DNA of 17,615 nt from Competibacteraceae bacterium UBA6584 (GTDB taxonomy: Bacteria > Pseudomonadota > Gammaproteobacteria > Competibacterales > Competibacteraceae), in assembly GCA_002433805.1 (NCBI GenBank), contig DJIW01000054.1:1428-19042 (forward strand). The letters are read 5' to 3'. Position 1 is the stretch's first letter; each line of letters begins with the position of its first letter. The position numbers and the translations under genes were made by a program. Below are positions 1 to 8,158 of this stretch, piece after piece. Under the pieces are notes generated by a model. That model made no database searches. It worked only from the letters and a program-made list of their open reading frames with translations, and was not told the DNA's origin.

Positions 1-2865
1 CTCAACATCCGCTGGCCCGATCCGCCGCTGGTGCAGGAGGAGCGGTTGCTGCACCACAAGCTGTACGCCGCGCTGGCCTACGGTCGCGAAAACCGGCTCA
101 ACCGCATCGTGATCGACGCCCCGCGCGCGAGGCTGGGCATCATCACCGCCGGCAAGAGCTATCTGGACGTGCGCCAAGCCTTCGACGATCTGGGCATCGA
201 CGAGGCCCGCGCCGCCGAACTCGGCATCCGCTTGTACAAAGTCGGCATGGTGTGGCCGCTGGAGGCCGAGGGCGTGCGCCAGTTCGCCGACGGGTTGGAC
301 GAAATTTTGGTGGTTGAGGAAAAACGGCAGTTTCTCGAATACCAGCTAAAGGAGGAGCTCTATAACTGGCGCGAGGACGTCCGCCCGCGCGTGATCGGCA
401 AATTCGACGAGAAAGGCGAGTGGGCGCTGCCCCACGGCAGTTGGCTGTTGCCGGCCGCCGGCGAACTGACCCCGGCCATGATCGCCCGCGTCATCGCCGC
501 CCGGATCGGCCGTTTTCACACCTCCGAGCGGATCAAGGCGCGGCTGGCGTTTCTCGATGAGAAAGAAGCCGCGCTGGCCCGCCCGCGCACCGCGATCCAG
601 CGGGTGCCGCACTATTGTTCCGGCTGCCCGCACAACACCTCGACCAAGGTGCCGGACGGCTCGCGCGCTATCGCCGGCATCGGCTGCCACTACATGGCGA
701 CCTGGCTGTCGGCCTCGACCACCCAGACCTTTTGTCAGATGGGCGGCGAGGGCGTTCCCTGGATCGGCCAAGCGCCGTTCACCGAGACCCGACACGTGTT
801 CGCCAACCTGGGCGATGGCACGTATTTCCACTCCGGGGTGCTGGCGATCCGCGCCGCCGTCGCCGCCGGGGTCAACATCACCTACAAACTGCTGTACAAC
901 GACGCCGTGGCGATGACCGGCGGCCAGCCGCACGACGGGGTGTTGACCGTGCCGATCATCGCCCGCCAACTCGCCGCCGAGGGCGTGCGGCAAATCGTCG
1001 TCGTGACCGACGAGCCGGCTAAGTATTCCGGAAAAAGCGAACTCGCGCCGGGGGTGCCGGTGCGCCACCGCGACGAGCTGGATGCCGTGCAGCGCGAATT
1101 GCGCGAACAGCCCGGCGTGACCGCCATCGTCTACGATCAGACCTGCGCCGCCGAGAAGCGCCGCCGCCGCAAGCGCGGCAAGCTGGCCGATCCGCCGCTG
1201 CGGGTGGTGATCAACGAGGCGGTCTGCGAAGGCTGCGGCGATTGCAGCGAAAAATCCAACTGCATGGCGGTGGTGCCGGTCGAAACCGAATTTGGCCGCA
1301 AGCGCGCCATCGACCAATCGAGCTGCAACAAGGATTTTTCCTGTCTGAAAGGCTTCTGTCCGTCGTTCGTCACCGTCGAGGGCGGCCGGATGCGCCAGGG
1401 CAAAGGCGTCGGCCCGGCCGATTTTTCCGACCTGCCCCAGCCGCAAATCCCGATGCTGAATGAACCTTGGGGCATTCTGATCACCGGAGTGGGCGGCACC
1501 GGGGTCATCACCATCGGCGCGCTGCTGGGGATGGCGGCGCATCTCGAAGGCAAGGGCGTGTCGGTGCTCGACATGGCGGGGCTCGCCCAAAAAGGCGGCG
1601 CGGTGTGGTCGCACGCGCGTTTCGCCGACCGGCAGGAGCGCTTGTTCGCCGCGCGGGTGGCCGCCGGCGAGGCCAACGCCGTGATCGGCTGCGATTTGGT
1701 GGTGTCGGCCAGCGACGAATCGCTCGCCAAGATGCGCGATGGTTTCACCCGCGCCGTGATCAACAGCACCCACTCAGTCACCAGCGAATTCGTCCGGGGC
1801 TTTGCGGCCCAAGCCAAAACCGGCGACGTGGCCGCCCATCCCGACCCGCAATTTCCGCTGGCGGCGATGGAGCAGCAAATCGATGAAGCGACGGGCGGGC
1901 GCGCCGAATTTCTCGACGCCAGCCGCATCGCCACCGCCTTGCTCGGCGATTCCATCGCCACCAATCTGTTCATGTTGGGCTATGCCTGGCAGCGGGCCTT
2001 GGTGCCGGTGTCGGATGAGGCGATCCTGCGCGCCATCGAGATCAACGGTTCGGCCGTCGAGATGAACCAACGGGCCTTTTTATGGGGCCGCCGCGCCGCG
2101 CACGACCCGCAAGCGGTGGCGCAAGCCGCCATGCCCGCCGGTGCGCCCGAGCACCGGCGGCTGTCGCAAACGCTGGACGAGGTGATCGCGCGCCGCGTCG
2201 AGCATCTGACCGCTTATCAAAACGCCGCTTACGCGCGCCGGTATCGCGCCTTGGTCGAGCGCGCGCGGCAGGCCGAAGCGACCGTCGCGCCCGGCGTGGC
2301 GCTGCTGGCCGAGGCGGTCGCGCGCGGCTATCACAAACTGCTCGCCTACAAGGATGAATTCGAGGTCGCGCGGCTGTACGCCGAAAGCGATTTTCTCCGG
2401 CAAATCGACGCGCGATTCGAGGGGGATTACACGTTGAACTTCCACCTTGCGCCGCCGCTGTGGGCCAAACCTGATCCGGTGACGGGGATCGCGGCCAAGC
2501 GCCGTTACGGTCCTTACCTGCTTGCGGCGTTTCGCGGCCTGGCGAAGCTGCGGGTGTTGCGGAACACTCTGCTCGATCCGTTCCGCTACAGCGCCGAACG
2601 AAAGCGCGATCTCGAATTGATCGCCGAGTACGAGCGGACGATGGAGGACATTCTCGCCCATCTGCGGCCCGATAATCTGGAAACCGCCGTCGAGCTGGCG
2701 GCGCTGCCGGAAGGGATGCGCGGTTACGGCCACGTCAAGGCGCGTTACGTCGAGCGCGCCCGCCAGCGTCGCAAAGCGTTGCTGGAGGCTTTCCATCTGC
2801 GGCGTTCGTCCGCCGCCGCCGTCAGCCCGCCGGTCAAGCAAGACCCGGTCGCGCTGACCGAATGA
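1..2865 (+). CDS. Indolepyruvate ferredoxin oxidoreductase, fused alpha/beta type (5' truncated by window)
   Basis: The frame is open from base 1, so the gene starts upstream; the GTG at 31 is internal. About 954 residues are visible of a family usually near 1,150. Reading from the fragment's first residue: a TPP-binding region with GDG at 271-273 and the NDAVAMTGGQ segment from 300; a cysteine-rich iron-sulfur segment with Cys 409, 412, 415 and 421, followed by Cys 442, 448 and 453; a pyruvate-ferredoxin-oxidoreductase gamma-type domain starting near ITGVGGTGV (about 493); and a long C-terminal region of the kind called DUF6537 in this family. Known members oxidatively decarboxylate aryl-pyruvates (from Trp, Phe, Tyr) or related 2-oxo acids to acyl-CoA, passing electrons to ferredoxin or another carrier. 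The amino acid dehydrogenase 106 bp downstream fits this role. The exact substrate cannot be read from the sequence. Confidence 0.93.
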   Translation, partial: LNIRWPDPPLVQEERLLHHKLYAALAYGRENRLNRIVIDAPRARLGIITAGKSYLDVRQAFDDLGIDEARAAELGIRLYKVGMVWPLEAEGVRQFADGLDEILVVEEKRQFLEYQLKEELYNWREDVRPRVIGKFDEKGEWALPHGSWLLPAAGELTPAMIARVIAARIGRFHTSERIKARLAFLDEKEAALARPRTAIQRVPHYCSGCPHNTSTKVPDGSRAIAGIGCHYMATWLSASTTQTFCQMGGEGVPWIGQAPFTETRHVFANLGDGTYFHSGVLAIRAAVAAGVNITYKLLYNDAVAMTGGQPHDGVLTVPIIARQLAAEGVRQIVVVTDEPAKYSGKSELAPGVPVRHRDELDAVQRELREQPGVTAIVYDQTCAAEKRRRRKRGKLADPPLRVVINEAVCEGCGDCSEKSNCMAVVPVETEFGRKRAIDQSSCNKDFSCLKGFCPSFVTVEGGRMRQGKGVGPADFSDLPQPQIPMLNEPWGILITGVGGTGVITIGALLGMAAHLEGKGVSVLDMAGLAQKGGAVWSHARFADRQERLFAARVAAGEANAVIGCDLVVSASDESLAKMRDGFTRAVINSTHSVTSEFVRGFAAQAKTGDVAAHPDPQFPLAAMEQQIDEATGGRAEFLDASRIATALLGDSIATNLFMLGYAWQRALVPVSDEAILRAIEINGSAVEMNQRAFLWGRRAAHDPQAVAQAAMPAGAPEHRRLSQTLDEVIARRVEHLTAYQNAAYARRYRALVERARQAEATVAPGVALLAEAVARGYHKLLAYKDEFEVARLYAESDFLRQIDARFEGDYTLNFHLAPPLWAKPDPVTGIAAKRRYGPYLLAAFRGLAKLRVLRNTLLDPFRYSAERKRDLELIAEYERTMEDILAHLRPDNLETAVELAALPEGMRGYGHVKARYVERARQRRKALLEAFHLRRSSAAAVSPPVKQDPVALTE

Positions 2866-2959
2866 GCCGGCCAACCCCTGAACCTGATTGCCGCTCGCCG
2901 CTTTCCCTCGGCCACAAGCCGGAACCGCGGCGGACGATTGCGTTGTAGCCTTCCTTACA

Positions 2960-2965
2960 AAGGAG
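2960..2965 (+). promoter_or_regulatory. Ribosome binding site fixing the dehydrogenase start
   Basis: A full AAGGAG lies 6 nt before the ATG at 2972. This favours 2972 over an in-frame ATG at 2888, whose extra 28 residues have no family resemblance. Confidence 0.85.
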
Positions 2966-2971
2966 ATCATC

Positions 2972-4024
2972 ATGTCCGTATTTGCCGAGCGCGATTTTGC
3001 CGATCACGAACAAGTCGTATTTTGCTCCGACGATAAAGCCGGGCTCAAGGCGATCATCGCCATCCACAACAGCAACCTCGGTCCGGCGCTGGGCGGCTGC
3101 CGCATGTGGCCTTACGCCAGCGAGGATGAAGCGGTGCGCGACGCGCTGCGCCTCTCGCGCGGCATGACCTACAAATCGGCCATGGCCAGCCTCAAGCTCG
3201 GCGGCGGTAAGTCGGTCATCATCGGCAACCCGCGCACCCAGAAAACGCCCGCGCTGCTCGAAGCCATGGCTCGCGCCATCGAGCGCCTCAACGGCCGTTA
3301 CATCGGCGCGGAGGATTCCGGCACCAGCGTGCAGGACATGAAAAGCATGGCGCGCATCACCCGACACGTCGCCGGCATCGAAGACAAGCCATCCGAGACG
3401 GGGATACGCAGCGGCGACCCATCTCCCGCCACCGCCTACGGCGTTTTTGTGGGGATTAAGGCGGCGGTGAAATACGCCCTCGGCGGCGACGATCTCCGGG
3501 ATTTACGAGTCGCCCTGCAAGGCGCGGGCAATGTCGGCTTCGACCTCGCGCGCCAGTTGGCCGCCGCCGGAGCCAAGTTGTGGGTGAGCGATCTGTACGC
3601 CGACAACGCGCAACGCGCCGCCGACGAACTCGGCGCGACGGTGGTGGCCCCGGCGGATATTTACGGTCTGGATGTGGAGGTGTTCGCGCCGTGCGCCATG
3701 GGCGCCGTCCTCAACGATGAGACCCTGCCGCAACTTAAAGCGCGAGTGGTGGCGGGCGCGGCCAACAATCAATTGGCCGAGCCGAATCACGGGCAAGTGC
3801 TGATGCAGCGGGGGGTGCTGTACGCGCCGGATTACGTAATCAACGCCGGCGGCATCATCGACGTCTACCACGAGCGCATCGGTTTTGATCGCGCCAAGCT
3901 GGTCGCGCACATCGAACGCATCGCGGACAACCTCGACGAAATCTTCGAGCGCGCGCGCCTCGACCGCCGGCCCACCAACGAAATCGCGGACGTGATCGCC
4001 GAGGAGCGGTTCCGGCGGGTCTGA
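2972..4024 (+). CDS. Leu/Phe/Val-type amino acid dehydrogenase (Glu/Leu/Phe/Val dehydrogenase superfamily)
   Basis: A 350-residue NAD-dependent oxidative deaminase, the usual length for leucine or phenylalanine dehydrogenases. Seen in sequence: the glycine-rich substrate region GGCRMWPY at 41-48; Lys68 in GMTYKSA and Lys80 in GGGKS, matching the two lysines known from leucine dehydrogenase; Asp115 in GAEDSG, the catalytic aspartate position; a Rossmann motif GAGNVG at 184-189; and Asp207 at the end of the second beta strand, which favours NAD over NADP. It would convert a branched or aromatic L-amino acid to its 2-oxo acid plus ammonium in the cytoplasm. It follows the indolepyruvate oxidoreductase gene, which would use such 2-oxo acids, so a shared catabolic unit is likely. 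Leu versus Phe preference cannot be decided here. Confidence 0.92.
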   Translation: MSVFAERDFADHEQVVFCSDDKAGLKAIIAIHNSNLGPALGGCRMWPYASEDEAVRDALRLSRGMTYKSAMASLKLGGGKSVIIGNPRTQKTPALLEAMARAIERLNGRYIGAEDSGTSVQDMKSMARITRHVAGIEDKPSETGIRSGDPSPATAYGVFVGIKAAVKYALGGDDLRDLRVALQGAGNVGFDLARQLAAAGAKLWVSDLYADNAQRAADELGATVVAPADIYGLDVEVFAPCAMGAVLNDETLPQLKARVVAGAANNQLAEPNHGQVLMQRGVLYAPDYVINAGGIIDVYHERIGFDRAKLVAHIERIADNLDEIFERARLDRRPTNEIADVIAEERFRRV

Positions 4025-4106
4025 GCGCTTCGGGCGTTACCGTCACGTTGATCCAGTGCGACCGGCTACGAAACCTTCATCCAGGCGAGCGTCGGAAGCG
4101 ATTGAA

Positions 4107-4132
4107 AGCCCGGCGGTCAACCGCTTTGGGCT
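4107..4132. repeat. Small inverted repeat (hairpin) upstream of DUF350 gene
   Basis: AGCCC (4107-4111) pairs with GGGCT (4128-4132), and inside it GCGGT (4113-4117) pairs with ACCGC (4120-4124). A single G bulge on one side and TTT on the other separate the two stems. No T-tract follows, so it is not a standard intrinsic terminator. It lies 37 nt before the DUF350 start and could be a leader hairpin or a weak terminator for the dehydrogenase transcript. Confidence 0.4.
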
Positions 4133-4169
4133 ATGCTTCCCTGACGCTCACTCTGAAGGAAACAGGCTC

Positions 4170-4574
4170 ATGCTGACCCAATCCCTGGCCGGGTTGCCGG
4201 CGTTCTTGGCCTATTTCGCGGCCGCCATCGGCTTTTTCGCGCTGTTTGTGCTGATGTATATCGGCATCACCCCCTATCGCGAACTGACGCTGATCCGTCA
4301 GGGCAACGCGGCGGCGGCGGCGAGCCTGAGCGGCGCGATGCTGGGCTTCGTCCTGCCGCTGGCGAGCGCCATCGCCCACAGCGTCGGATTGCTGGATATG
4401 GCGGTTTGGGGTCTGATCGCCTTGGGCGTCCAACTGCTGACCTATGTGGCGGCGCGGCTGCTGCTGCCGGAACTGGCGCGAGACATTCCCGCCGGCAAGG
4501 CCGCGCCAGGCGTGTTTCTCGGCGCGCTGTCGCTGGCGGTCGGCGTGCTCAACGCCGCCTGCATGAGCTACTGA
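4170..4574 (+). CDS. DUF350 family inner-membrane protein
   Basis: A 134-residue, strongly hydrophobic protein with about four membrane segments (roughly residues 11-31, 49-71, 74-97 and 112-132). A charged loop after segment one holds the YRELTLIRQGN stretch typical of DUF350 (YjfL-like) proteins. DUF350 proteins are small integral membrane proteins of unknown function, often built from paired two-helix units, and this layout fits. I chose the ATG at 4170 because GAAGGA sits 9 nt upstream (4155-4160); a longer reading from 4056 adds a polar, unconserved leader. It ends 19 bp from the end of the convergent kinase gene. No function can be assigned. Confidence 0.8.
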   Translation: MLTQSLAGLPAFLAYFAAAIGFFALFVLMYIGITPYRELTLIRQGNAAAAASLSGAMLGFVLPLASAIAHSVGLLDMAVWGLIALGVQLLTYVAARLLLPELARDIPAGKAAPGVFLGALSLAVGVLNAACMSY

Positions 4575-4593
4575 GCGGGGGTTGGCGCGATGT

Positions 4594-5514
4594 TCACGGT
4601 CGCCGCCAGCGTTGCCACAGCGACGACCAAGCCGTTTTCAAACCGGATAAGGACAGCGTGGGCCAGGCAGGGAGCGCCAGTCGCGCGGGCGGTGATTTGG
4701 ATTTGGCGGGTTTCGCCGCTCGGGTTTCGAGATCTTGGATGGCCCGCAACAATTCCTCGCTGCCGCTGAAGCGGTGATCGGGGTTCTTGGCCAGCAAGCG
4801 GTTGATGATCGGCTGAAAGCGGCTGAGCGGTTCTTCCAAAACCGGCGTCGGACCCTTGATATGCAACATGGCGGTCTCGAAGGCGTCCGCGCCTTGATAG
4901 GGCCGGTCGCCGGTCAGCATCTCGTAAAACACGACCCCCAGGCTGTAGAGGTCGCTGCGCCCGTCCACCGGCTTGGCCAGCGCTTGTTCGGGGCTCATGT
5001 AGTTCGGCGTGCCGATCCGCCAGCCCACGGCGGTCAATTGGGTCTTATCTTCCAGGTTCTTGGCGATCCCGAAATCGGATAGCACCGCCGTCTCCGCATT
5101 GCGGAACATGATGTTGGCCGGTTTGATGTCGCGGTGGATGCAATTGTGCTGGTGGGCGCAGCTCAGCGCTTGCGCCACCTGGCGCAGGATGTTGACCGCT
5201 TGCTCCGGCGTCAGCCCGGTTTTGATCCGCTCCCGCAGCGTCGCGCCTTCCAAGTACTCCATCGCGATGTAAAACCACTCCTCGTAATGGCCCGCGTCGA
5301 AAATGGTGACGATATGCGGGTGGCCGAGCTTGCCGATGGTCCGCGCTTCCTTGACGAAACGCTTGGTGAAGGTCGGGTCGGCGGACAGCCGGGGATTGAG
5401 CACCTTGAGCGCGACGGGCCGGTCCAGCGATTCCTGCAAGCCCAGATACACCACCGACATGGCGCCCTTGCCGATGATTTTTTCAAGCCGGTAACCGGGA
5501 AGCTGGATTTCCAT
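4594..5514 (-). CDS. Soluble Hanks-type serine/threonine protein kinase
   Basis: A 306-residue protein with a complete kinase domain at about 8-265. All catalytic motifs are present: glycine loop GKGAMS at 15-20, Lys37 in VALKVL, the helix-C Glu56, HRDIKPAN at 127-134, DFG at 147-149, and SPE at 174-176 ending the activation segment. The remaining ~40 residues are a Pro/Ala/Lys tail ending in a basic, Trp-rich stretch (SLWQRWRRP). There is no clear transmembrane helix and no PASTA or other sensor domain, so it is probably cytosolic, perhaps peripherally attached by the tail. The start at 5514 fits the family, but I see no good Shine-Dalgarno. It is divergent from the VWA lipoprotein across a 158-bp gap, so shared control is possible. 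Its substrates are unknown; sigma, anti-sigma and VWA neighbours are candidates by context only. Confidence 0.92.
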   Translation of the reverse strand: MEIQLPGYRLEKIIGKGAMSVVYLGLQESLDRPVALKVLNPRLSADPTFTKRFVKEARTIGKLGHPHIVTIFDAGHYEEWFYIAMEYLEGATLRERIKTGLTPEQAVNILRQVAQALSCAHQHNCIHRDIKPANIMFRNAETAVLSDFGIAKNLEDKTQLTAVGWRIGTPNYMSPEQALAKPVDGRSDLYSLGVVFYEMLTGDRPYQGADAFETAMLHIKGPTPVLEEPLSRFQPIINRLLAKNPDHRFSGSEELLRAIQDLETRAAKPAKSKSPPARLALPAWPTLSLSGLKTAWSSLWQRWRRP

Positions 5515-5672
5515 AAAATTGAGGGTCTTGTACGGGGGTTTTAATCGTTCAATTTAAAGGATGGACCCGGCGGACGCAACCGGCAAGCCGCGATTCGCAT
5601 TAACCCTTAACCCCATTTTCGCGCCGGCGGCGTTTATAGGATAGAACCCCAACGATTGAAGGAGTCCACCGT
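5515..5672. promoter_or_regulatory. Divergent intergenic region between kinase and VWA lipoprotein genes
   Basis: This 158-bp gap must hold the promoters of both divergent genes. An AT-rich patch at about 5539-5560 stands out. On the plus strand GAAGGAG (5658-5664) is a good ribosome binding site for the ATG at 5673, and TATAGGAT (5634-5641) could be part of a -10 element, without a convincing -35. I could not define a promoter for the kinase. Confidence 0.4.
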
Positions 5673-7481
5673 ATGTTCAAAGCTTTCTGTTATGCGTTAA
5701 TCCTCACAAGCGCGCTGGCGGCGTGTTCCCGAACCGGCTCCCTCGCCGATCAAAAGACCGATTCGACCGAGGCCGCGCCGGCGGCCAGTGAGGTCGGCCA
5801 GCGGCGCGAGGCGCGACCCGGCGCGGAGTCAAACCGCTTGGCGTTGCAAGAAGTTCCGGCTGTCGCCGCGCCCGCTTCGCCCGAATCGGCCGCAAAGCCG
5901 GTCGCCCGGTCGAAAGTAGAAGCCGTTGGAGAGCTGAAGAAAATGGCTCCGGCCGAAGCGTTGGCCGGAACGGCCGCTGTTTCCATCGGCGCGCAACTGG
6001 ACGCGCTACGCGCGCCGAGCGAGCCGACGGATCGGGAAAACTACGCCACCATCGATGAAAATCCGGTCAAGCGCGCCGCCGAGCAGCCGGTTTCGACCTT
6101 CAGCATCGACGTGGATACCGGTTCTTACGCCAACGTCCGCCGGATTCTCAACGGCGGCCACTTGCCGCCGCGCGATGCGGTGCGGGTCGAGGAGCTGATC
6201 AATTACTTCGACTACGATTATCCGTTGCCCGACAGCCGCCAGCCGCCGTTTCGGGTCAACACCGAACTGGCGGCGACGCCGTGGAATCCAAAGACGCTGC
6301 TGCTGGCGGTCGGGATCAAGGGTTACGAGCTTGCGAAAACGCAATTGCCGCCCGCCAATCTGGTGTTCCTGATCGACGTGTCCGGTTCGATGGAATCGCC
6401 CGACAAGCTGGAATTGCTCAAGAAGGCGCTCAAACTGCTGGTCCGGCAATTGCGGCCGCAGGATAAAGTCGCCATCGCGGTCTACGCCGGCGCGGCGGGG
6501 GCGGTGCTGGAGCCGACCTCCGGCGAGCAGAAGGCCAAGATCGACGCGGCGCTGGATCGCTTGAGCGCCGGCGGCTCCACCAACGGCGGGGCCGGCATCC
6601 AACTGGCCTACAACCTCGCCCGCGACGGCTTCGTGGAAGGCGGCGTCAACCGGGTGATCCTGGCCACCGACGGCGATTTTAACGTCGGCACGGTCAATTT
6701 CGAGGCGCTGAAAAATCTGGTCGAAACCCAGCGCAAAAGCGGCGTCGCCCTGACCACGCTCGGCTTTGGCTCCGGCAACTACAACGACCGGTTGATGGAG
6801 CAGTTGGCCGACGCCGGCAACGGCAACCACGCTTATATCGACACCTTGCAGGAAGCCAACAAAGTGCTGGTCGAGCAGATGAGCGCCACGCTGCTGACCA
6901 TCGCCAAGGACGTGAAAATCCAGATCGAGTTCAATCCCGCGCTGGTCGAGGAGTACCGGCTGATCGGCTACGAAAATCGCGTCTTGCGGCGCGAGGATTT
7001 CAACAACGACGCGGTGGACGCGGGCGACATCGGCGCGGGCCACACCGTCACCGCGCTGTATGAAATCGCCTTGAAAGGCGGCGGCGGCAGCCTGAGCGAA
7101 CCGCTGCGCTACGGGCAGGCAACCCAGCCGGACGAGGCGGCCAAGGGCGATGAAATCGCGTTCTTGCGGCTGCGCTACAAACAGCCGGACCGCGACGCCA
7201 GCCAGTTGCAGGAATGGCCGATCCGCCGCGATCAGCTGCTCAAGCAAGGCGAGCGCCCCAGCGACCGGTTCCGCTTCGCGGCGGCGGTGGCCGGATTCGG
7301 CCAACTGTTGCGCGGCGCGCGCTACACCGCCGGCTTCGGTTACGATGAGGTGCTGGCCTTGGCCCGAGGCGCGCGCGGCGACGATCCGTTCGGCTATCGG
7401 GGCGAGTTTCTAAACTTGGTGGGACTGGCCCGGTCGCTCGATCCGGCCAAGGCCGGCGAACCGGCGCAGGCGATCCGCTGA
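5673..7481 (+). CDS. VWA-domain lipoprotein, YfbK-like
   Basis: A 602-residue predicted lipoprotein. Its signal peptide ends in a clear lipobox (LAAC, acylated Cys at about 18). A low-complexity Ala/Pro/Glu linker runs to about residue 115. Next comes the N-terminal domain typical of YfbK proteins (TFSIDVDTGSYANVRR), then a von Willebrand A domain with an intact metal site: DVSGS at 235-239, Thr303 and Asp333. The C-terminal third matches the DUF3520 region of this family. E. coli YfbK has similar architecture, and its function is not established. The protein should sit in the periplasm or on the outer membrane and bind ligands through Mg2+. It precedes the sigma, anti-sigma and J-protein genes by 110 bp, a neighbourhood often seen for this family. 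Its linker shares an ARSKVEA segment with the anti-sigma candidate. Confidence 0.9.
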   Translation: MFKAFCYALILTSALAACSRTGSLADQKTDSTEAAPAASEVGQRREARPGAESNRLALQEVPAVAAPASPESAAKPVARSKVEAVGELKKMAPAEALAGTAAVSIGAQLDALRAPSEPTDRENYATIDENPVKRAAEQPVSTFSIDVDTGSYANVRRILNGGHLPPRDAVRVEELINYFDYDYPLPDSRQPPFRVNTELAATPWNPKTLLLAVGIKGYELAKTQLPPANLVFLIDVSGSMESPDKLELLKKALKLLVRQLRPQDKVAIAVYAGAAGAVLEPTSGEQKAKIDAALDRLSAGGSTNGGAGIQLAYNLARDGFVEGGVNRVILATDGDFNVGTVNFEALKNLVETQRKSGVALTTLGFGSGNYNDRLMEQLADAGNGNHAYIDTLQEANKVLVEQMSATLLTIAKDVKIQIEFNPALVEEYRLIGYENRVLRREDFNNDAVDAGDIGAGHTVTALYEIALKGGGGSLSEPLRYGQATQPDEAAKGDEIAFLRLRYKQPDRDASQLQEWPIRRDQLLKQGERPSDRFRFAAAVAGFGQLLRGARYTAGFGYDEVLALARGARGDDPFGYRGEFLNLVGLARSLDPAKAGEPAQAIR

Positions 7482-7530
7482 ACCGAAGCCGCTTTCGGCG
7501 GTCAGGTCGAAAACGCGGTTGCGGAAAATC

Positions 7531-7562
7531 GGCGGGGAAGCGGTCGCGACGCCTTCCCCGCC
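7531..7562. repeat. 10-bp perfect inverted repeat between VWA and sigma genes
   Basis: GGCGGGGAAG (7531-7540) pairs perfectly with CTTCCCCGCC (7553-7562). The 12-nt loop contains the 8-bp palindrome GTCGCGAC (7543-7550). No T-tract follows, so a classic intrinsic terminator is unlikely. It ends 29 nt before the sigma factor start and could be an operator, an mRNA processing or attenuation hairpin, or a weak terminator. Confidence 0.55.
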
Positions 7563-7591
7563 GGCGCGGCAGCGGGTAAAGTGCCGTCCCC

Positions 7592-8158
7592 ATGCGGACC
7601 GACGACGATGCCGATGAAACCCTCATGCTGCGCTACCAACATGGCGACGCCGGCGCTTTCGCCCGGCTGTACGAGCGTCACAAGGGACCGCTATACCGGT
7701 ATCTGCTGCGCCAGTGCGGTCAGCCGACGGTGGCGGAAGAACTGTTTCAAGACAGTTGGCTGAAACTGATCGCCGCCCGCGCCAGCTATACGGTACAAGC
7801 GCGGTTTGCGACCTGGCTTTACCGTATCGCCCATAACCGGCTGGTGGATCACTACCGCGCCAGCGCGCGGGGCCTGCCGGTGTCCTACGCCGACGACTGC
7901 CCGGAATGGACGGACATCCCCGCGCCGGACGCGGTCCAACCGGAAAACCAGGAAGAGCGCCGCCGTCAGTCCGAACGCTTGCTGGCCTTGCTGGCGGAGC
8001 TGCCGGAAGCCCAACGCGAGGCGCTATTGTTGAAGGAAGAGGCCGGACTGTCGTTGGAGGCTATCGCTCAGGCCACCGGAACCGGCCGGGAAACCGTCAA
8101 GAGCCGCCTGCGTTACGCGCTGGCCCGCCTGCGCCAAGGTCTGGGAGGCACGTCATGA
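7592..8158 (+). CDS. ECF-type sigma-70 RNA polymerase sigma factor
   Basis: A 188-residue protein of normal ECF length with sigma region 2 at about 20-95 (AFARLYERHKGPLYRYL, then WLKLIAARASYTVQARFATWLYRIAHNR across two helices) and sigma region 4 at about 130-183 (LPEAQREALLLKEEAGLSLEAIA plus the recognition helix TGRETVKSRLRYA). The two regions are joined by a short acidic linker; regions 1 and 3 are absent, as expected. It would direct RNA polymerase to a small regulon. The ATG at 7592 fits family starts (residues 8-19 ETLMLRYQHGDA), but no good Shine-Dalgarno precedes it. Its stop overlaps the next start (ATGA at 8155-8158), which implies translational coupling with the putative anti-sigma factor. 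Promoter targets are not visible here. Confidence 0.93.
   Translation: MRTDDDADETLMLRYQHGDAGAFARLYERHKGPLYRYLLRQCGQPTVAEELFQDSWLKLIAARASYTVQARFATWLYRIAHNRLVDHYRASARGLPVSYADDCPEWTDIPAPDAVQPENQEERRRQSERLLALLAELPEAQREALLLKEEAGLSLEAIAQATGTGRETVKSRLRYALARLRQGLGGTS

Noticed and set aside
346..1773. 475-codon open frame on the minus strand opposite the oxidoreductase
   Set aside because: It is antisense to a well-recognised gene, rich in His/Gly/Arg repeats typical of shadow frames in GC-rich DNA, and matches no family.
31..2865. GTG at 31 as the start of the oxidoreductase
   Set aside because: The frame is open to base 1 and the residues before it (LNIRWPDPPL) continue the family sequence, so the true start is outside the window.
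6006..7304. 432-codon minus-strand frame opposite the VWA lipoprotein
   Set aside because: It shadows a gene with an intact metal site, and its composition (runs of Gln, Val, Asp) does not look like a protein.
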